Shown piece after piece: positions 1 through 10,152 of a stretch of 64,000 nucleotides of DNA. Location of the stretch: NCBI GenBank assembly GCA_011799875.1, contig CM022303.1, positions 298,976,362-299,040,361 of the forward strand, given 5' to 3'. The translations under genes were made by a program, and so were the position numbers. Origin of the DNA: Thinopyrum elongatum. Lineage: Eukaryota; Streptophyta; Magnoliopsida; Poales; Poaceae. The first letter of the stretch is position 1. Every line of letters starts with the position of its first letter. The notes under the pieces are model-generated. The model ran no database searches. It had not been told where the DNA came from and saw only the letters and a list, made by a program, of their open reading frames with translations.

Positions 1-223
1 TTAGTAAAAGCTTTATTTTGATTATAAGCATGGGGTGAATTTAACATGGATTGCAACAAGGAAATACAATCTATCAAAGACCAATTATCATAATTAAAGT
101 CCTTGAAATCCAAAAGAGTGGGTTCATCGCTACCTAAAGTTTTGACCTCCCCAATCCCACTTTTATCATTTTTTTCATTAAGATCTTTGAACTCCAAATT
201 ATTGGGACGCCTCCTAGCTAAAG
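1..223 (-). CDS. gag: Downstream part of the gag of the outer Athila-like element (partial)
   Basis: On the minus strand this stretch stays open from the TAAAG target duplication to the window edge and continues in frame the gag that starts at 15562; the two pieces are separated only by the 14-kb insertion. Joined across one copy of the TAAAG duplication, the frame passes from residues ending DESTL into ARRRPN without a stop. It encodes a polar segment including DNWSLIDCISLLQSML. The protein would be a retrotransposon capsid polyprotein. The rest of its pol region would lie left of position 1 and cannot be seen. Confidence 0.75.
219..223. repeat. Target-site duplication TAAAG, left copy
   Basis: TAAAG lies directly before the terminal TG of the left LTR and is repeated exactly at 14228-14232 after the terminal CA of the right LTR. 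This is the 5-bp duplication expected from an LTR-retrotransposon integrase. Confidence 0.93.
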
Positions 224-239
224 TGTGACGCCCCCGGTT

Positions 240-276
240 CAATCGTACACTAATCATACACGCAAACGTGTACGAT
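240..276. other. Hairpin at the U5 end of the chromovirus LTR
   Basis: ATCGTACAC and GTGTACGAT form a perfect 9-bp stem around a ~17-nt loop within 60 bp of the LTR terminus, which in the RNA would sit a few dozen bases upstream of the primer binding site. The right LTR has the same hairpin. The related solo LTR (45578-49948) has ATCGTG/CACGAT at the same place, with one A-T pair replaced by G-C. Confidence 0.6.
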
Positions 277-1604
277 CAAGCCCAGGGACTCACGGGAAGA
301 TATCACAACACAACTCTAAACACAAATAAACGGAGGTCCACAATATTACAGACCAGGGATCCGAAGATCCGAATACATGAGTCAGTCATACAAATAATAT
401 CTGGGTACAGACATAGTTAGACAAGTTCTGCCTTAAGAAGGCTAGCACAAACAGCGACACTAGATCGAAAGGCGTTGGCCTCCTGCCTGGGAGCCTCCGA
501 TCCTACTCCTGGTCAGCTGGCTCGATCCAGTAGTACGTGCCCTCTGGACCCGCCTGGTAGTAGGCTCCGGTGGTGGCGTCTGGCTCCTGGACTCCATCGT
601 CTGGTGTATCATCAAGGTGGGGTATATGGGGGAAAAGAGAAAATAAAGCAACCGTGAGTACTCATCCGAAGTACTCAGCAAGCAAGGATCTATACTACAT
701 ATGCAACATTATCAATGGAGAAAAGGCTGTATATGTGGACTGGGCTGCAGAAATGCCAGAATAGAGAGAAGGCCTAGTCCTATCGAAGACTAGCATCTTC
801 AAACATCTTCTCAAAGCCATCATCTTGCAGCAGTAGAAGAGAGTAGAATAGCATTTTATTTAGCAAACATGTTGAAGTACAGCTCAAAGATCCTTCCTTG
901 ACTCCCAGCGAGAAAGTAATCCCGAAGCTTCAATTAAGTAACAAGTATCCAGTTTAAGTAGTAGATCGGGATACACAAACTGAGCGTCCTTTACCGTAGG
1001 ACCGGCTATCGATAGAAGATTCATCCCTGCAGGGGTGCACTACTGTTACCCAACACGCTCGATCAACTCTGGCCGGACATACTTGCTGGGTAATGCCCGT
1101 CCTCGGAAGATCAACACGAAGCAGCGCTCTACCTAGGCTCAGCAGAGAGGTCAGCACGCCGGACTAACCTATGCACCCAGGGGTCTCGGGCCATCGCCCT
1201 GGGCACCCTGCGCGTTGCGTGGCTGGCCGGGGTGCAGGCGCGACACTGAACTCGCCAGTGAAGTATCCAGCCCAATCCCGACGATCAGCCCGCACGGTGA
1301 ATCGTGACGTCTGATAAGCTTTCGGCGAAACGTACATCGCAGAGGGCCCCATAACCATTATCCCGCGTGGTGGCAGTGCGTATAGGGCACGTCGACCCAC
1401 TCAGATCACACACCCTAATCCAATAGGCTCAATTAGTATCTAGCGGAGACAATCAGAGTCTCTGATGCTCCGCCACAATGTCACACTCGAGTGCCCTTCC
1501 GGCACACCCGAAATCATAGATCCCCAGCGGGTACCCACCAGGGTGGACCCGCCTGTGAAAAAGGTCAAGTAACCGTGTGGTCATAATCATCAGGGTGAAC
1601 GTAA

Positions 1605-1752
1605 GAGGTATCACCCTCGAGGTTCGCACTGAGGGGTTGCACGACAGAGTCGTATCGGACATGGAGAAGGAGGAATCACCCTCGATGACCACGATCGTAC
1701 AGCTATGCTGCAGAGTATTCATCAGGAGTGCGTTACGAGGTATCACCCTCGG
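1605..1752. promoter_or_regulatory. Three iterated GAGG(T/A)ATCACCCTCG motifs in the 3' LTR
   Basis: Near-identical 16-mers occur at 1605-1620, 1670-1685 and 1737-1752, 65 and 67 bp apart, and at matching places in the right LTR (11534, 11599, 11666). The diverged solo LTR carries four (47043, 47096, 47165, 47232). Retention of the motif while the spacers diverge suggests a functional cis element, but its role is unknown. Confidence 0.5.
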
Positions 1753-2536
1753 CACTCGATAGTTACTACGCAGAGTCGTACAACTAAGGGGGGTGTGAAG
1801 TGAGGCGTCTGTCTCTGATCGACGATCACGTTGATCGAGTCATTGATGAACAAGCAGGGGCGACAAAGTAAGGTGGTGGGGTCACAGATGGGTCATACCA
1901 ACCTATACTAAACAGTTTATCATAGGCAGGTAAGATAGCAATGAACAGGTTACAACAGCAGGCTATGCATCAGAATAGGAGCATACATTAACAGTAGCGA
2001 AATCTAATGCAAGCAGGAGAATAGAATGGGCGATATCTGGAATGCTCAAGGGGGGGGCTTGCCTGGTTGCTCTGGCAAGAGAGGGAGGTCGTCAAACAAG
2101 CTGCTCTCGGTAGAGTAGTCGTAACCAACCTGGTGCAGCGTCGTCGTTCTCGCGTCTATCGAGAAAGGAGGGGGAGAACAATAAATTCACAGCAATAATG
2201 CAACAATATGTATGACATGCCTAAATGATATGCCGGGGGTTTCTACTACTGCCTAACTAAACGATTTAGTTAATTTAGGAATTTATTGGATTTATTTAAT
2301 TAAAGTTGGGCACTATTCATTTACTGAAATCGGTCTAAAAGTTCAATTTTCTTATAGCTGCGGGCGTCTGACGGGAATACGGAGGGCGTATCCGGGCTCG
2401 TATCGTCGTTCTGAGCAAGTTTCATGTATAAAATTTTCATCGGAGATACGGTTTAAAGATATGATTTCTAAAGTTTTTATTAATTTCTGAAATTTAATTA
2501 ATTATTTAATTCAACATTATCCGAAACAGTGATTGA

Positions 2537-2566
2537 TGACGTCAGCATGACATCATGCTGACGTCA
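2537..2566. promoter_or_regulatory. Palindrome with two TGACGTCA (bZIP/CRE-type) sites, 3' LTR
   Basis: The arm TGACGTCAGCATGA at 2537-2550 is followed by CA and its exact reverse complement at 2553-2566. TGACGTCA is the core bound by plant bZIP factors of the TGA/ATF type. The identical palindrome is at 12472-12501 in the 5' LTR. In the related solo LTR the site has decayed. Confidence 0.5.
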
Positions 2567-2599
2567 GCAGCCACCTGACGGGGGGGTCCCACCTGTCAT

Positions 2600-2740
2600 A
2601 GGCTGTCAGGTTAATTAGGTTTAATTAATTTAATTACTGATTAATTAACACTAATTAGTTAATTAGATTAACCTAATCAGGATTATTAACTATTAATTAA
2701 CTTTAATTATTATTAATTATTTTATTTATTTTTATTTTTA
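2600..2740. other. TTAATTAA-rich low-complexity tract in the 3' LTR
   Basis: The tract is made of repeated TTAATTAA/AATTAATT words directly before the GC-rich block, so base composition switches sharply within a few tens of bases. The right LTR has the same tract at about 12540-12690. No gene is seen. Confidence 0.7.
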
Positions 2741-2754
2741 TTTTCTAAAAAATC

Positions 2755-3800
2755 GTTTCTGGCCGTGGGCCCCATTTGTCAGCGTCACAGGGGGGTTCGG
2801 GCCCCACTGGGCAGTGGCCCGGGGCGGACACGTCCGGGGCGTGCCCCTTTTGGGACCGGACATGTCCGGTGCCCAAAGGGGACGCACGGGCGGGCGCGGG
2901 CGCAGCCCGAGCGGGCGCGTCCAGGGTGCGCCCGGCGCTGGCCACGGGCGCCGGCGAGGCGCGGCTGGACGGTCGGTGGTGAGCGCGGGGCCACGGCGAC
3001 GATGCGGCGAGGTGTGGGGGCGCGCGCGCGTGCGTGGCGCGCGCGAGGCAGAGGCGAGAGGACGAGCGGCAGCGGCGGCTGGAGTGGGCCCGAGCGGCGC
3101 ACGCAGCGCGGTCGGGCCGAGCACCGGGGCGCGGCGACGCTGAGCATGCGCGCAGCGCGTGAGCGGCGGCACGGGGCACGGTCGCGCGGCGAGGTGCGGA
3201 GCAGAGAGGGGGAAAGAGGCCCAGGGCCTCAACCGTGCCCGTAGGGACGGGGCAGCGGGGGGTCGGGTGGTCGACGGGACGACGGCGACGGGAGGCAGGC
3301 CGGCGGGGAGGCCGCGGCTCCGGCGGCGGCAAGTCGGTCGCGGCGTCGGGCGACGGGATCGGGGGGTTTTGCCCCGATCCGGATCCAGTCGAGGGAGGGG
3401 GCGACCGAGCGCCAGGCGGCTGTCGGGGAAGAGGAGAGGACGGGGCGACGTCGGTGTGGCGGCGGCGTCGGCGCTGGCCGATCGGCACGGGAGCGGGGCG
3501 GCGTCGGCGAGCGGCGTCGGCGACGGGGCCGTTCCCCGCTATCCCGATCCCGATCTGGATCGAGGTGGGGGCTGACGAGGGGAGCGCGACGGGGCGGCGT
3601 CGGCGACGGCGTAGCGACGGGGCGGCGGGATCGGGAGATCCCGATCCAGACGAGGGGGGAGAAGAGGAGCGAGGGGAGTGGGGTGGGGATTGGGTTCTTG
3701 GTCGCGTGGGGCCATATAGGCGCAGGGGGGGGGCACAAGTGGGCCGCCGCTGGCTTCGGCCCAGTTGGGGCCGGAGGAGGGGGGGGGGTCCCTTTTCTTC
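2755..3800. other. CpG-dense GC-rich block of the 3' LTR
   Basis: About 1 kb of very high G+C, with the 38-bp inverted repeat 2844-2881 centred on CCGGACATGTCCGG, many CGGCG words and a G run before a pyrimidine-rich exit. The counterpart at 12705-13760 differs mostly by small indels. Overlapping long ORFs on both strands (for example 2745-3488 minus and 3235-3861 plus) are explained by the lack of A/T for stop codons. Confidence 0.75.
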
Positions 3801-4272
3801 TTTTCTGTTTCATTTTTCTTTATCTTTTTTCTTTATTCTCCTTTCTCATTTTAGTAAATAGTCAGGCCTCAAAATGGTTTTTGTAAAAACATGAGACCTA
3901 GTTCATAAATACTAGTGCTTATTCCCTAACACCCAAAATTAGTTTGGACAAACCATAATTCCATATTTATTTCAGATTTAATAAATGGTATTAAATATTA
4001 TCTTTACTCCACTGTTTGAGGTTGTTCGAGTCACTTATCCAATTCCAATGATGTTGGTTTCAATTTTAGAATAGCCTCTGGAATATTTGCTATATATCTG
4101 ACATTTTAGCTCCTATGTTGGACAACTTCATATTCCCACTTTCCATATTATTTTTGAATTTGACTTAGGAGTTGAAATGCAATGTGATGCTAATGATGAT
4201 TATGCACTGTTGATCATGCTAACATGTCATTATCAAAAGTGATTACTGTTGCTAATCACCGGGGGTGTTACA

Positions 4273-4286
4273 ACTCTCCTCATCTA
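4273..4286 (-). other. Polypurine tract of the chromovirus
   Basis: In sense orientation GATGAGGAGAGT precedes the first TG of the 3' LTR directly. It is the expected primer for plus-strand DNA synthesis. Confidence 0.7.
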
Positions 4287-4308
4287 TTAAGAATTCTCAT
4301 CCCGAGAA

Positions 4309-7300
4309 TTAAGAGGAAGACTGAAAGAAAGAGGGGTATTCTTCGCGAAGACGATCCTCGCGTTCCCAAGTGGCTTCATCTTCAGAATGATTTGACCACT
4401 GAACCTTGAGGAACTTGATTGACTTTTGACGTGTTCGACGCTCAGCTTGATCAAGAATACGGATGGGATATTCTGGATATGACAGATCTTCCCGTAATTC
4501 AAGCACTTCATGATCCACAGCTCGAATTGGATCCTTGAAGCAGCGGCGGAGTTGGGATACATGAAAGACGTCATGTACTTGAGAAAGGTTTGGCGGCAAT
4601 TGCAACTGATATGCCACTTCTCCTCGACGGGCAAGAATACGGAACGGGCCAATGTAGCGAGGGGCTAACTTGCCTTTGATTCCGAACCGATGAGTGCCTT
4701 TCAACGGAGTGACGCGGAGGTAAGCTTGCTCGCCAGGTTGATAGACTATTTCCTGGTGCTTTCGGTCATAGTTGCTCTTCTGACGAGACTGAGCAGATTT
4801 CAAATGTTCACGAACAATGCGGACTTGTTCTTCAGCTTGCCGAATAATGTCCGGTCCGACGAGTGAGCGTTCCCCAGTTTCTGACCAATTCAGAGGGGTT
4901 CGACACTTACGACCGTATAGAACTTCAAACGGTGCCATCTTCAGACTAGCTTGATAGCTATTGTTGTAAGAGAATTCGGCATACGGGAGAGATTCCTCCC
5001 ATTTCTTACCGAAGGAGATGACGCAAGCTCGAAGCATATCTTCGAGCACTTGATTCACTCGTTCAACTTGACCCTGAGACTGAGGGTGAAAAGCAGTGCT
5101 GAAAGACAGATGTGTTCCCATAGCTTCTTGGAAACTATTCCAGAATCTGGAGGTGAAGAGGCTGCCACGATCAAAACTGATCTCCAACGGAACACCGTGG
5201 AGTGACACAATTCGGGAAACATACAAGTCTGCTAACTGGCTAGCAGTGATTGTCTCCTTAACAGGCAGAAAGTGGGCAACCTTAGAGAATCGGTCAATGA
5301 CAACAAATATAGCATCATTACCCTTCTGGGATTTGGGAAAACCAGTAATGAAATCCATTTGGACCTTGTCCCATTTCCATTCAGGAATTTCCAGGGGTTG
5401 CAGAGTTCCTGCGGGCCTTTGATGTTGGGCTTTAACGCGGCGGCAAACGTCACACTCAGAAACCTAACGAGCAATGTCTCGCTTCATATTAGGCCACCAG
5501 AATCTTTGACAAATGTCACGGTACATCTTTGTGCTACCAGGGTGAATGGACAAGGGAGTGTCATGAGCTTCCTTCATAACGTTTTCCCTCTCATTCTTGA
5601 ACTTGGGTACGAAGAGACGGTGTTGGAAAAATAGGATCCCATCTGCATCAAGATGGAATTCCGACGGCTTTCCTTTCTCGAGGTATCGCTTGATCTTTTC
5701 AACTTCAGTGTCATACCTTTGCATAACCTTAATGCCGTGTTCTAAATCTGGTTCGACAACCAGGGTATTGAGATAACCCTGTGGGACAATATGGAGGTTC
5801 AACTTGCAAAGCTCTTCATGGAGAAGAGGTTGTGTTTCTTGAACCATAAGATTGTTGCTATAGGACTTGCGACTCAAAGCATCGGCCATTACATTAGCCT
5901 TGCCGGGGGTGTATGAGATATTCATATCATAATCGGCAATTGTTTCGAGCCATCTTTGTTGACGAAGGTTCAGATCTGGTTGAGTATATAAATACTTCAA
6001 GCTTTGGTGATCCGTGTATATCTCGCAACGGTTACCGAGAAGGTAATGTCGCCATAGCTTCAAGGCATAGATAACCGCAGAAAGTTCAAGATCATGCACG
6101 GGATAATTTTCTTCATGAGGACGCAATTGTCGAGAGGCATAAGCAATCACTTTGCGCTCTTGCATTAGGACATAGCCTAATCCTTGACGAGATGCATCAC
6201 AGTATATCACGAAATCCTTTTGGGAATCCGGGGGTGCTAGTACTGGGGCAGATGTCAATTTATCTTTTAGTGTCTGAAAGCTTTCTTGACATTTTTCTGT
6301 CCACTCAAATTTAACACCTTTGTGAAGCAGATATGTCAATGGTTTTGCAATCTTGGAAAAGTTCTCAACGAATCGACGGCAATAACTAGCGAGTCCAAGA
6401 AAACTTCTGACTTGCTTAACATTCTTTGGGGGAGTCCAGTCAAGAATAGCCTGAACTCGTTCGGGGTTAACAGCAATTCCATCCTCGGAAATCACATGTC
6501 CAAGGTAAGTTACTTCAGGAAGCCAAAATTCGCATTTGGAATACTTGGCATACAACTGGTGTTCTCGGAGCCTTTCTAGAACAAGGCAGAGATGTTCGGC
6601 ATGTTCCTCTTTATTCTTAGAATAGACCAGAATATCATCTAGATATACCACGACGAATTTGTCGAGGTAATCCATGAATATATAATTCATCAGACGGGAG
6701 AACGTAGCTGGGGCATTCGTTAGGCCAAATGACATGACGGTGTATTCATAGGAGCCATAACGAGTGACGAATGCAGTCTTGGGAATGTCCTCTTCACGGA
6801 CACGGATCTGGTGATAACCCAACCTCAAGTCGAGTTTAGAGAACACCGATGATCCAGCGAGTTGATCATAAAGATCATTGATCCGGGGCAGTGGGTATTT
6901 ATTCTGGATTGTGGCTTGGTTAATGGGCCGGTAATCCTGAACCAATCGGTTAGTTCCATCCTTCTTCTTAACGAAGAGTGAAGGTGCTCCCCAAGCAGAG
7001 GAACTGGGGCGGATAAAACCACTCTTAAGTGACTTGTCGATTTCTTCCTTAAGCTCAAGGAGGTGATGCGGAGGCATCTTATAAGGTCGCTTGGCAATAG
7101 GAACGGTGCCAGGCTTCAAGTCGATGACGAACTCGACAGCCCTAGCCGGGGGTATTCCTGGAAGTTCTTCTGGAAAGACGTCTGGAAAATCTCGAACGAG
7201 AGGAACGTTCTCGATCCCTTCCAGAGGTGAGGCGTTCAAAGCATTCATAACATATATCTCAGCTTCAGCGTCTCGAGTAATGCGGGCGGTATAGTTCACT

Positions 7301-8736
7301 ATCTCATCGGTGGGGTGAAGAATTTGGACGACTTTAGTGGCACAATTGATCGAAGCAATGTGAGCTTTCAACCAATCCATTCCGAGTATGAGGTCTATGG
7401 TGGAAGACCTCAGGATAATAGGGGAAGCTAGGAATTCAAATTCCTCGATTTCAACAGGGACATTATGTGCCATCATAGTGGTTTGACATTGGCCTCCAGG
7501 GGTACGGACAACTATTGGCAGGTTCATCTTTTCGAATGTTATGTCATGAGATAATGCAAATGCTTCAGACATGAATGAATGCGATGCTCCTGAATCAAAT
7601 AATACAGAAGCAGGTACTGAGTTAACAAGAAGGGTACCCATCACAGTAGCAGGTTGATCCTGGACTTCTTCAATGTCAATGTTGTAAGCTTGACCACGAC
7701 CACGTGAAGCAGACCCAGTATTATAGTTGCGGGTCTGATTGTTGCCACGGCCATATCCACGGCCAGCACGAGGAAAATCTAACTGATTCTGAGTCTGGCG
7801 GCAGTCTTTAGCCTGGTGGCCTGGTTTGCGGCACTTGAAACACAAACCATCTTCAGGACGAAGAGGGGCATGGTTCTGAATAGCTTGAGCCTTTGACGGC
7901 CTCGGTGGTGGAGGAGGCAGACGTAGTGCAGCATTGTTCTTTGGCGCAGAGGTATTGGGACGGAACGCGTTGTTGGGAATCCAAACTCTACGCTTCGGTG
8001 CTGAGCCCGAAGATGAGCCAGCATCACGATAGCGCTTCTGCGAGTCCTTGTGTTCCATCTGAGCGGTCTCAACGAGAATAGCCTTGTTCACTAGAGTTGA
8101 GAAGTCATTGATGTCTTGTGCAGCTAGTGCAAGCTTGAGGTCAGGGTGTAGTCCATTACGGAACTTCTCCTGTCTGCGAGCATCTGTGGCGATGTCTTCT
8201 TCAGCATAGCGGGAGAGATCAAGAAATTCCCGCTGATAAGCTTCGACGGTTTTATTGCCCTGAGTGAGGTTGCGGAACTGGGTCTTCATGCGTTCCATAA
8301 TTGCTTGAGGGATGTAACGTGTACGGAAAGCAGCCTGAAACTCATACCAAGTGATGACTGTTCCAACAGGCAGAGTACGCTTGTGTGTGTCCCACCATTG
8401 AGCAGCGGGGCCCTTTAAGAAAAAGGCCGCGAAGGTGACAAAGTTGGCGGGGGCGACATTAGCAGACTCCATCTCGTGAGTGATGTCGCGGAGCCAGTCA
8501 TCGGCATCCAGGGGCTTGTCAGAGTTGCGAAACTGCGTTGGGTTGAGTCGCGTAAACTCTGTCAAAGTTACTGAAGCTGGGTTCTAGTTCTGGTTGTTCT
8601 GATGCGGAAACTGAGCCATGATTCCAACCATGAACTGGCGGTTGAGCTCGAACTGTTGCATCATAGCTGCCATATAGTCTGGCGGTGGTGGACGTTCAGG
8701 GGTACGACCACGACCACGACCACCTGGTCTAACCAT
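4309..8736 (-). CDS. gag-pol: Gag-pol polyprotein of the chromovirus, one frame with two TAG codons
   Basis: One minus-strand frame of 1,475 codons runs from the ATG at 8736 (start [16 protein letters not shown]) to 4309. Domains in order: retrotransposon capsid (about residues 60-200), CCHC zinc knuckle [14 protein letters not shown] near 297, aspartic protease FDSGAS near 380, reverse transcriptase with YLDD at about 6630-6650 on the DNA, RNase H with YCDAS, integrase with HHCC finger and DDE core, and a C-terminal chromodomain (about 4320-4470). Two in-frame amber codons interrupt it: 8584-8586 (codon 51, after [11 protein letters not shown]) and 5464-5466, inside the integrase zinc finger between the histidines and CDVC. 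No frameshift is seen. The first fits a CAG-to-TAG change. As it stands the product is truncated, so the copy is probably non-autonomous, though two point changes separate it from an open frame. Confidence 0.9.
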
Positions 8737-8986
8737 CCTGCTACGTATCAACAGGGGGTAGTTTAGTAAAAGCAATTGCGAGTGTTTAGCGACAAGTATG
8801 ATGTAGCACGACAATACCTTAAGCAGTGTAATAGATACATAACAGTAGTCGATTAAGACATACAGATCCATACACAAAGTCGGGTACATGCGGACAGCAT
8901 AACGGCGCAAATTAAAAGCTAGACATACTAGGCGGCGCGCAGGCACGCGGTAAGGAAGTACACAACGAGACATAGCAAAGGCTACA

Positions 8987-9757
8987 TCAACGTCGGAGAA
9001 AACCACTGTAACGGGGTAACTGCGAGTGCGGACGACGAATATTCGTCACGGAAGGATCCTGTGCTCCATGTGCACTCTGATGTAGAACCCGGTCTCGAAC
9101 TGTAAGAAGAGGTCCACGTGTAGGTGTGTGACCTCCAACAGCAGGCCAGTCAATACCAGCATACATCTGAGTCCTGCGCGGGTAAAGGATGTGCTCCGGA
9201 TGTATCCCTGCACGAACAGCGGGCATCAACTGCGTCATAGCATCGTAGAGACGTGCTCGAGTGGCAACCAACTCGACGGCGAGAGCCCGAACAGTGCGAT
9301 CCAGAGCCTGAGTGCACTGAATCAGAACGCGGTGGTCATATCGGCGAGGCTCGTACGGGGCACAGATAGCTGTGTAGTATCCGGTAGCATCTCCAGCAGG
9401 GGCATACGGAATGTATCGGAACTCAGAGTCATCCAAGATATCACTGAACTGTCCTCGAAGACGTGCGACAGCAGAGTAGGCGGCATCATGTACTGCCATC
9501 TCAATCGTCACGCCTAATCCATGAAAAAGGTGTAACTCGGTGTCTGAGTCATTCTGCCGATCATAAATCCGAACTTCAGCATAGTACTGTTCCTGATTAA
9601 ACTCGCGGTAATCCTCGTAAACCATGAACTCAGGGTACCAGCGGTAGCCAAGTCTGGTCATGAGAGCGATCAGGACAGCTGGAAACCCAGGGGTATTACG
9701 AGCCCAAGTGCGAAGCACAAGCTGTGTCGTAGGACGCGGTGGAAACAAACGGTCCAT
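8987..9757 (-). CDS. orf0: extra sense-strand ORF between the 5' LTR and gag (256 aa)
   Basis: An intact ORF starts at the ATG at 9757 (an in-frame upstream ATG at 9832 would add 25 residues) and stops at 8987, 250 bp before the gag ATG. I prefer 9757 because the upstream extension is hydrophobic and untypical. The protein begins MDRLFPPRPTTQLVLRTWAR. Its N-terminal half has YYAEVRIYD, then FHGLGVTIEMAVHDAAY and SAVARLRGQ, an arrangement of two strands then a helix with DAA that resembles a double-stranded-RNA-binding fold, though the KKxAK signature is absent; this is only a hypothesis. The C-terminal part has a helical RALAVELVATRARLYDAM segment. From memory, some rice Tekay-type elements (RIRE3, RIRE8) also carry an orf0 of unknown role. 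The ATG is preceded by CTGTTTCAG, which looks like a 3' splice site. Confidence 0.7.
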   Translation of the reverse strand: MDRLFPPRPTTQLVLRTWARNTPGFPAVLIALMTRLGYRWYPEFMVYEDYREFNQEQYYAEVRIYDRQNDSDTELHLFHGLGVTIEMAVHDAAYSAVARLRGQFSDILDDSEFRYIPYAPAGDATGYYTAICAPYEPRRYDHRVLIQCTQALDRTVRALAVELVATRARLYDAMTQLMPAVRAGIHPEHILYPRRTQMYAGIDWPAVGGHTPTRGPLLTVRDRVLHQSAHGAQDPSVTNIRRPHSQLPRYSGFLRR

Positions 9758-10138
9758 CTGAAACAGAGGAAATTCAAACTTGTCAAATGACAATGAGAAG
9801 TATAACCGATCTCGGAGAGAAAGGTTAAACAAAACAATGGAAAGGAAAATGATTATCAGACTAATCAGATCAACGACAGGGAAATCGCACAGATATCCAG
9901 CTCTCCGGGTAGACGGGAATTACGAGATCCTAAGTGTCGGCGTTAGTAAACTTTATTTAACCCGAATAGAAGAGATGTTAGAGTCCCAGAGTATAGACGA
10001 GGAATAAAAGATCCTAATACCACCCAGTTGGCGACGTGGGCCCGTAAGCCACACAGCCAAGTTAGTAAATTAGTTTCTCGGTTTCTAGACTCAACTTCGG
10101 CCAAGGAATTTGGAGGGGGGCTTCCTACAGGCAGTCGG
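9758..10138. other. 5' leader of the chromovirus between primer site and orf0
   Basis: About 380 bp without a sense ORF of note. It contains the pyrimidine-rich CCTCTGTTTCAG (sense) directly before the orf0 ATG. Short plus-strand ORFs here look fortuitous. Confidence 0.6.
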
Positions 10139-10149
10139 CTCTGATACCA
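10139..10149 (-). other. Primer binding site, initiator tRNA-Met type
   Basis: The sense strand reads TGGTATCAGAG three bases after the 5' LTR, complementary to the 3' end of plant initiator tRNA-Met. This fixes the right LTR as the 5' LTR and the transcription direction as minus. Confidence 0.9.
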
Positions 10150-10152
10150 ACT

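Larger units (their letters stand above)
224..4272 (-). repeat. 3' LTR of the chromovirus (4049 bp)
   Basis: On the plus strand it begins TGTGACGCCCCCGG and ends GGGGTGTTACA; in the sense orientation it reads TGTAACACCCC...GGCGTCACA. It matches 10153-14227 throughout. From left to right it holds a terminal hairpin, a block with three ATCACCCTCGA motifs, a 14-bp-armed palindrome with two TGACGTCA sites, a TTAATTAA-rich tract and a very GC-rich kilobase followed by a T-rich tract. Long ORFs inside it are low-complexity products of the GC-rich block and are not annotated. Confidence 0.93.

Noticed and set aside
460..1762. Short ORFs in the LTR repeated at 10388-11795
   Set aside because: They are duplicated only because the LTR is duplicated; no sense-strand continuity and no domain.
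2738..3861. Overlapping 100-247-codon frames on both strands in the left LTR
   Set aside because: They lie in the CpG-dense block, are rich in Ala/Arg/Pro/Gly on every frame, and their reading frames are shifted by indels in the other LTR (12651-13769).
8584..8586. Programmed amber readthrough between the gag N-terminus and the rest
   Set aside because: Position 51 is far from the gag-pol border where recoding occurs, and CAG-to-TAG is a simple transition; kept only as a question in the findings.
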